From assembly GCA_963753285.1 (NCBI GenBank), contig CAVWBT010000013.1:186001-250000 (forward strand): a stretch of 64,000 nt of DNA, written 5' to 3'. Under the pieces are notes generated by a model that did not search any database, had not been told where the DNA came from, and saw nothing but the letters and a program-made list of their open reading frames with translations. This DNA is from JAHEDH01 sp963753285 (GTDB taxonomy: Bacteria; Actinomycetota; Acidimicrobiia; Spongiisociales; ZC4RG35). Below are positions 59,290 through 64,000 of the stretch, piece by piece (positions within the stretch are counted from its first letter, which is position 1; every line of letters starts with the position of its first letter). A program made the translations under genes and the position numbers.

Positions 59290-61239
59290 ATGACTTCAAT
59301 GGATACTCCCTCAGCGCTCACCGAGCGGTACGAGCTCACCACCCATCTGGCGCGCGGCGGCATGGCCGACGTCTATCAAGGCATGGATTCGCTCCTCGAC
59401 CGCAAGGTGGCAATCAAGATCCTCCACAGCCAATTCTCGACGGACGAGGCATTCGTCAAGCGGTTCCGCAAGGAGGCCCAGGCCGCCGCCAACCTCACCC
59501 ATCCGAACATCGTGGGGATCTACGACTGGGGCCAGCTCGACTCGACCTACTTCATCGTCATGGAACTGGTCGATGGGCGGTCACTCAGGGACGTGCTCAA
59601 GTCATCGGGTTCCCTCCTGCCACGGAGAGCGGTCGAGATCAGCTCCGAGGTCGCCGCCGCGCTCTCGGTCGCACACCGCGGTGGACTGGTCCACCGGGAC
59701 ATCAAGCCCGGCAACATCCTGCTCGCTCCCGACGGCACCGTGAAGGTCACCGACTTCGGCATCGCACGCGCCTGGGACGACTCCCAAGAGCTCACCAAGA
59801 CCGGAGCGGTCATGGGGACCGCCACCTACTTCTCACCCGAGCAGGCGCAGGGTCACGCCGCCGACGAGCGGTCCGACGTGTACTCGCTGGGCGTGGTCCT
59901 CTTCGAGATGCTGACCGGTCAGACGCCGTTCCGCGGGGAGAGCCCGGTCGCTGTCGCCTATCAGCACGTCTCGCAAGCGCCCGTCGCCCCTTCGTCGCTC
60001 AACCCAGACGTCACCCGCGAGCTCGACGCGCTGGTGCTGAAGGCGCTGGCCAAGAACCCCGACGACCGCTACCAGACGGCCGAGGCGATGCGCGCCGACC
60101 TGTGGCGTCTCCTCCAGGGCGAGAAGCCACTGGTCATGACGGGAGCCCCGCAGCCGCCCCCGCCCGGTGACGCCGCTTCGACGCGGATGATCACGACGCC
60201 GGTTCCGCCGCCGGCGACGGTGCCACCCGATGAGATCTATCGCCAGCTCGAAGACCCCCCGTCTTCGAACCTCGCCTTCATCGTGGGAACGTTCGCCCTG
60301 CTGGCCACGCTCGCAGTCCTCGTGTTCCTGGTGTTCCAGGCGCTGAACGAGGGCACCTCCACCGCATCCGGCAGTGATCTGGTGACGGTCCCGCAGGTGT
60401 CCGGTCAGGCAGAGACCGATGCGCTGCGGATCATCCAACGCGCCGACCTGACGGCGATCACACGTGGCGAGGCTTCCGACGAGGTCGAGGCAGGCATCGT
60501 GATCCGCACCGAGCCCGCTGCGGGTGAGCAGGTCGAAGCGGGCACCGAGGTCACGATCGTCTACTCGCTGGGCACGAACCGATTCGGCGTTCCCAACATC
60601 GTCGGACTCGCACGCGAGTCTGCAGAATCGTTGATTCTCGAACAAGGGTTCTCGATCGGGAACGTGACCGCCGTAGCCAACGACGACATCGGCACGATCG
60701 GCCAGGTGCTCAGCCAGAACCCGGCCGCCGGAGAGCGGCTCGACGAGGGCTCACCGGTCGACTTCGTCGTGTCGTCCGGGCCCGACACCGTGACCTGGGA
60801 GGCACTCGAGGGACGCGAGGAACGCGAGTCGGTTGCGATTCTCGAAGGTCTCGGGCTGATCGTCGAGGTGATCACCGAGCCCAACGAGGAGATCGAAGAG
60901 GGGCTGGTCGTTCGCACCGACCCCGAAGCCGGGACGGAGGTCGCCCCGGGCAGCGACGTCCAACTGGTGCTGAGCGAAGGTCCGCCGCCCGTGGTGGTCG
61001 GCGATCTGCGGGGCCTCGACGTCGCGACCGCGACCGCCCGGGCGAACGATCTCGGGTACAACATCACCGTGCGCGCCGAACCGACCCTCGTGTCCGACCC
61101 GAACCTCGACGGGCTGATCGCCACTCAGGGCCGGAACCCGACCGACACGATCGAGGCTGGCGGAACGATGATCGTCACGATCGGCGAGTACGTTCCCCCC
61201 GCACCTTCGACGACGACCACCACGACGAGTGGCGGCTGA
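59290..61239 (+). CDS. pknB: PknB-like membrane serine/threonine protein kinase with four PASTA domains
   Basis: 649 residues. Hanks-type kinase domain 12-275: ARGGMADVY (glycine loop), VAIKIL (Lys), VHRDIKPGNILL (catalytic loop), VTDFGIARA, GTATYFSPEQAQG (activation loop end). Juxtamembrane proline-rich linker, one TM at about 333-353 (LAFIVGTFALLATLAVLVFLVFQAL), then four extracellular PASTA domains (370-635) and a Thr-rich tail. PASTA domains sense muropeptides or lipid II. ATG 59299 is a possible shorter start. A TAGACT hexamer lies just before the ATG. The stop is overlapped by mutY. Confidence 0.96.
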   Translation: MTSMDTPSALTERYELTTHLARGGMADVYQGMDSLLDRKVAIKILHSQFSTDEAFVKRFRKEAQAAANLTHPNIVGIYDWGQLDSTYFIVMELVDGRSLRDVLKSSGSLLPRRAVEISSEVAAALSVAHRGGLVHRDIKPGNILLAPDGTVKVTDFGIARAWDDSQELTKTGAVMGTATYFSPEQAQGHAADERSDVYSLGVVLFEMLTGQTPFRGESPVAVAYQHVSQAPVAPSSLNPDVTRELDALVLKALAKNPDDRYQTAEAMRADLWRLLQGEKPLVMTGAPQPPPPGDAASTRMITTPVPPPATVPPDEIYRQLEDPPSSNLAFIVGTFALLATLAVLVFLVFQALNEGTSTASGSDLVTVPQVSGQAETDALRIIQRADLTAITRGEASDEVEAGIVIRTEPAAGEQVEAGTEVTIVYSLGTNRFGVPNIVGLARESAESLILEQGFSIGNVTAVANDDIGTIGQVLSQNPAAGERLDEGSPVDFVVSSGPDTVTWEALEGREERESVAILEGLGLIVEVITEPNEEIEEGLVVRTDPEAGTEVAPGSDVQLVLSEGPPPVVVGDLRGLDVATATARANDLGYNITVRAEPTLVSDPNLDGLIATQGRNPTDTIEAGGTMIVTIGEYVPPAPSTTTTTTSGG

Positions 61240-62053
61240 GCGAACCCGAGCACTGCTCGCCTGGTATCGGGAGCACGGTCGTGAGCTCCCCTGGCGCGCA
61301 AGCTCTGATCCGTGGGCCATCCTCGTCTCGGAGGTGATGTCGCAGCAGACCCAGATCGCCCGGGTCGTTCCGGCCTGGACGGCCTTCATGGAGCGGTACC
61401 CGACACCCGGGGATCTCGCCTACGCCGATCGCGCCGAACTCGTCCGGCTCTGGGCGGGGCTCGGCTACCAGCGACGGGCGATCCATCTGCAGCGAGCGGC
61501 GCGGATCGTCGACGATTCCGGCTGGCCCACAGACGTCGCCGGTCTCATGGAACTCCCCGGAGTCGGTCGGTACACCGCGGCCGCGGTGGCGTGCTTCGCC
61601 TTCGGGGTCCCGGTCCCGGCGATCGACACCAACCTCAAGCGCATCCTGAGCCGATGGCACGGCGAGGCGCTCGATTCCTCGACACTCACCGCTGCAGCCG
61701 CCTCCGAACTCCCGCACGACACCGCGGCGGCATGGTCCCAGGCACTGATGGATCTCGGCGCACAGCTGTGCCGCCCGAAGCGGCCTCGCTGTGGAGACTG
61801 CCCTGTCTCGGAGTGGTGCGCGGACCCGACCGTCTACCAACCCCCGCCCAGACAGTCCCGCTTCGAAGGATCGGTGCGACAGGCGAGAGCAGCGACGATG
61901 CACACCCTCGCACACCACGGAGCCTCGACCAGGGCGGCACTTGCGGAACGCACCGGGCTTGCTCCGGAGAGGCTCGACGACGCGGTCGCATCCTTGCTTT
62001 CGGACGGAAGCGTCGTGCGTCGAGGCGGGAGACTGATCATCGCCGACACCTGA
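61229..62053 (+). CDS. mutY: A/G-specific adenine glycosylase (short MutY)
   Basis: 274 residues from GTG 61229, which overlaps pknB by 11 nt. The HhH-GPD domain has SEVMSQQTQIARV (catalytic Glu), LMELPGVGRYTAAAVACFAFG (helix-hairpin-helix), and VPAIDTNLKRIL (catalytic Asp). The 4Fe-4S cluster ligands are C-x6-C-x2-C-x5-C in LCRPKRPRCGDCPVSEWC. The C-terminal NUDIX-like domain that reads 8-oxoG in E. coli MutY is absent; about 55 extra residues form a winged-helix-like tail. Removes adenine opposite 8-oxoG. Confidence 0.9.
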   Translation: MAAERTRALLAWYREHGRELPWRASSDPWAILVSEVMSQQTQIARVVPAWTAFMERYPTPGDLAYADRAELVRLWAGLGYQRRAIHLQRAARIVDDSGWPTDVAGLMELPGVGRYTAAAVACFAFGVPVPAIDTNLKRILSRWHGEALDSSTLTAAAASELPHDTAAAWSQALMDLGAQLCRPKRPRCGDCPVSEWCADPTVYQPPPRQSRFEGSVRQARAATMHTLAHHGASTRAALAERTGLAPERLDDAVASLLSDGSVVRRGGRLIIADT

Positions 62054-62073
62054 CCGAGTCCGGCGCCGAAGGG

Positions 62074-62637
62074 TCAGTCGACGACGCGCAACACCTCGTC
62101 AGGAGACCCCGATCGGCGTCGCGGACCGGGGCCGACCTCCCAGCCGAGCCACCCGGCGAGCCCCAAGCCCGCCAACTCGAGAAGGTGGTTCCGTTCGAGG
62201 GCGAGTTCGGTGTTTCCGGCGATCACATCGATCACTACGGCCAATACCAAGACGGCGCCGAGGCTCACGGTGACCGGGAGCAGCCCATATGCGCGATCCG
62301 GTCGCCAGGAGCTGTACATGAAGACGATTGCAAGGCCGATGGTGAACGCAGCCTGATGCCGTAGGACGTGGGTGTCGACACCGGACGTCGGGCGGACGAC
62401 ATCCGGCAGGTGGCTTGCGAACAGCGCAATACCGGCGCCGAAGAGGGCAGCGCGGAGCCAACGATTGCGTTCGAAGCGCTGGGGTCTCGGCGCCGAGCTC
62501 GCTCCGATCGCCGAGGCAAACGCCCGGCACGAAGCACACGTCGCCACGTGCTGTCGAAGCTGCGACCGCTCGCCGGGGCGGAGCTCACCGTCGATCTCGG
62601 CGGAGATCAACTCCTCGAACTGATCACACTCGTTCAT
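62074..62637 (-). CDS. Anti-sigma factor with zf-HC2 zinc finger
   Basis: 187 residues from ATG 62637 (62679 is an alternative). The N-terminal CDQFEELISAEIDGELRPGERSQLRQHVATCASCRAF has the H-x3-C-x2-C ZAS zinc motif typical of ECF anti-sigma factors. Four hydrophobic helices follow (85-105, 118-135, 140-160, 168-185). It should hold the divergently encoded ECF sigma at the membrane; metal or redox change would release it. Confidence 0.87.
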   Translation of the reverse strand: MNECDQFEELISAEIDGELRPGERSQLRQHVATCASCRAFASAIGASSAPRPQRFERNRWLRAALFGAGIALFASHLPDVVRPTSGVDTHVLRHQAAFTIGLAIVFMYSSWRPDRAYGLLPVTVSLGAVLVLAVVIDVIAGNTELALERNHLLELAGLGLAGWLGWEVGPGPRRRSGSPDEVLRVVD

Positions 62638-62693
62638 CGCTGGCAAGGTCGCCCCGAATCGGCATTCGGTTCCAATCATGACAGAATCGGGGT

Positions 62694-63221
62694 GTGGACG
62701 AACTCACCGTGTTGGCGCTTCGAGCGAAGGCCGGCGACCGGAGGGCCCTCGAAGAGATCTTCGAGCGGGTCCGCCCGGACGTCCTTCGGCTCTGCAGTTA
62801 TCTGGGCCAGCCTGCGGATCCGAACGATCTGTGCCAGGAGGCGCTGGAGCGGGCCCTCGGCTCGTTGCACCGTTTCCGTGGCGACGGATCGGCCCGCAGT
62901 TGGTTTCTCTCGATCGCTCGACGGACCTGCGCCGACGCTACCCGGCGTATGGGGCGACAACGCAACCTTCGAGCCAAGCTCGTCGCCTCGCAGACCAGCG
63001 ATCTCTCCCACGATCCGCTCGGTTGGGGCGCTGTGGCCGAGGCCCTTGCCGCACTCGACGACGATCGCCGGGAGGCCTTCGTTCTCACTCAGTTCCTGGG
63101 GCTGAGCTATCCCGAGGCGGCCGACACACTCGGGTGCCCGGTGGGCACGATCCGCTCACGTGTGGCTCGGGCCCGCGCCGACCTGATCAGGCTGGAAGTC
63201 CCGGACGAACGGTCCGCCTGA
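62694..63221 (+). CDS. ECF-family RNA polymerase sigma factor
   Basis: 175 residues from GTG 62694. Region 2: LRAKAGDRRALEEIFERVRPDVLRLCSYL ... DPNDLCQEALERALGSLHRFRGDGSARSWFLSIARRTCADATRR. Region 4: LDDDRREAFVLTQFLGLSYPEAADTLGCPVGTIRSRVARARADL. Divergent from its anti-sigma gene with only 56 bp between, and followed by a copper-chaperone-like lipoprotein that may be in its regulon. Confidence 0.93.
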   Translation: MDELTVLALRAKAGDRRALEEIFERVRPDVLRLCSYLGQPADPNDLCQEALERALGSLHRFRGDGSARSWFLSIARRTCADATRRMGRQRNLRAKLVASQTSDLSHDPLGWGAVAEALAALDDDRREAFVLTQFLGLSYPEAADTLGCPVGTIRSRVARARADLIRLEVPDERSA

Positions 63222-63292
63222 ACACGAGTATCCGGGAACCGACCGGGCGTGTCCGGCGACCTGATTCTGGAGCAACTCAGAAGGAGGGTCTC

Positions 63293-63829
63293 TTGAAACA
63301 CACGACGATTGGCTCCGCCGCGGCGCTCGCACTTGTACTCACCGCCTGTGGGGGCGGCGAGGCGGTGACGGCCGATGGCGCATGGGCTCGAACGAGCCCG
63401 ATGATGGCTTCGGCTGGCGCCGTCTACATGGACCTGACGAGCGACCAGGCGGACCGACTCATCGGAGCCTCCGTCGACTCGTCCATCGCCGCCGCCACCG
63501 AGGTCCACGAGACCGTCGAGGTCGGTGCGGACATGGGCAACGGCGACATGGAGGAGGGCGAGATGGGTGAAGGCATGTCCGAAGACGGCGAGGAGACGGC
63601 TGGCGACATGTCCGGCACAGAGGGCATGGGCGCCATGACGATGCAGGAGGTCGAGGCGATCGATCTGGAGGCAGGTGACACGGTCAGCCTCGAGCCGGGG
63701 GGATACCACATCATGCTGCTCGATCTCGTCGAGCCGCTCGAGGTGGGCGACACCTTCGATGTCACCCTCGACTTCGAGACAGCCGACGACCTGGTCGTCA
63801 CCGTCGAGGTGCGTGACTCCGCGCCGTGA
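63293..63829 (+). CDS. PCuAC-like periplasmic copper chaperone lipoprotein with Met/acid-rich insert
   Basis: 178 residues from TTG 63293; AAGGAGGG 6 nt upstream decides this start. Signal with lipobox LVLTAC (Cys19). PCuAC family marks: WARTSPMMASAGAVYMDLTSD, TEVHETVEV (His ligand), and MTMQEVEAIDLEAGDTVSLEPGGYHIMLLDLVEPLEVGDTFDVTLDFE with His-x-Met. Between the first His and the core an insert of about 40 residues (GNGDMEEGEMGEGMSEDGEE and on) has many Met, Asp and Glu. It delivers Cu(I) to cytochrome oxidase in related bacteria. The neighbouring sigma factor may respond to copper (inference). Confidence 0.85.
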   Translation: MKHTTIGSAAALALVLTACGGGEAVTADGAWARTSPMMASAGAVYMDLTSDQADRLIGASVDSSIAAATEVHETVEVGADMGNGDMEEGEMGEGMSEDGEETAGDMSGTEGMGAMTMQEVEAIDLEAGDTVSLEPGGYHIMLLDLVEPLEVGDTFDVTLDFETADDLVVTVEVRDSAP

Positions 63830-64000
63830 TCATGCCGGGCCCGGGCGTGTGGTCGCGTAGAGCGCCCGGGCTCCCAGCATCACGGCCACCACCGCCACCG
63901 ATGCGGTGAGGGCTTGGTCTAGTGCCACCGGGGTGACGGTCGGCAGGATGGCCGCCGTCAACCACTCTCGCCTGAATCCCACCCATCCGAGCATGATCGC
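63830..64000 (-). CDS. Membrane protein, C-terminal part (runs off window)
   Basis: The last 56 residues of a minus-strand gene ending at TGA 63832-63830: two helices (WLTAAILPTVTPVALDQAL and TASVAVVAVMLGARALYA) and a short polar tail. The stop meets the stop of the copper-chaperone gene end to end. Too little is visible to name it. Confidence 0.6.
   Translation of the reverse strand, partial: AIMLGWVGFRREWLTAAILPTVTPVALDQALTASVAVVAVMLGARALYATTRPGPA

Overview
The window is high-GC DNA with tightly packed, often ATGA-overlapping genes. Its actinobacterial hallmarks are the FhaA-FhaB-PstP-RodA-PbpA-PknB cell-wall/kinase cluster, a FadD15-type ligase, RsbW/STAS partner-switching genes and a small SRP RNA. 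A microbial rhodopsin points to a sunlit aquatic actinobacterium, probably of the Acidimicrobiia/Ilumatobacter type (inference; no rRNA is present). At least thirteen starts carry a TANNNT -10 hexamer 6-8 nt upstream of the ATG, so leaderless mRNAs look common.

Layout. 1-2305: 5' part of a secreted ExeM/NucH-type nuclease with three almost identical lamin-tail repeats. 2.4-8.3 kb: crotonase and hydrolase, Dps, RibD-like reductase, and a sigma-B/F-type partner-switching module containing a sigma factor with a degenerate RsbW-like N-terminus. 8.3-13.5 kb: class II photolyase, DUF2867 oxidoreductase, acyl-CoA synthetase, hotdog protein. 13.6-17.8 kb: histidine kinase plus REC-HDOD and REC-(degenerate HD) regulators. 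17.8-24.1 kb: glycosidase-like lipoprotein, SRPBCC protein, molybdopterin oxidoreductase with its cytochrome b, and small envelope proteins. 24.1-28.9 kb: BBE-type FAD oxidase, LysR regulator, siderophore-interacting protein, tryptophanase. 28.9-32.8 kb: small proteins around a frameshifted membrane adenylate cyclase. 32.9-34.4 kb: an IS256-family element with target duplications. 34.5-36.1 kb: tRNA-Arg, tRNA-Ser(GCU), EamA transporter.

36.1-48.1 kb is a decayed genomic island inserted at the 3' end of tRNA-Ser(UGA). A 60-bp copy of the tRNA end marks the left junction, and the intact tRNA plus a deleted tyrosine integrase mark the right one. It carries a GNAT/DUF1778 toxin-antitoxin pair, a CPBP protease, a serine beta-lactamase-like protein, an MBOAT-like mini-protein, an IS110-family element, and many frameshifted genes including a LuxR-type two-component system.

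48.1-64 kb is core again: tRNA-Ser(CGA) and tRNA-Ser(GGA), TadA, a rhodopsin with the NDQ motif of light-driven sodium pumps, SRP RNA, UbiE/MenG-like methyltransferase, SerS, tRNA-Leu(CAG), the FhaA-to-PknB cluster, a short MutY, an ECF sigma/anti-sigma pair and a PCuAC-type copper chaperone.

The most notable items are the putative Na+-pumping rhodopsin, the tRNA-Ser island with its toxin-antitoxin pair, the IS110 element with unusual terminal direct repeats and a structured 5' end, the sigma factor fused to a decayed HATPase domain, and the leaderless promoter pattern.
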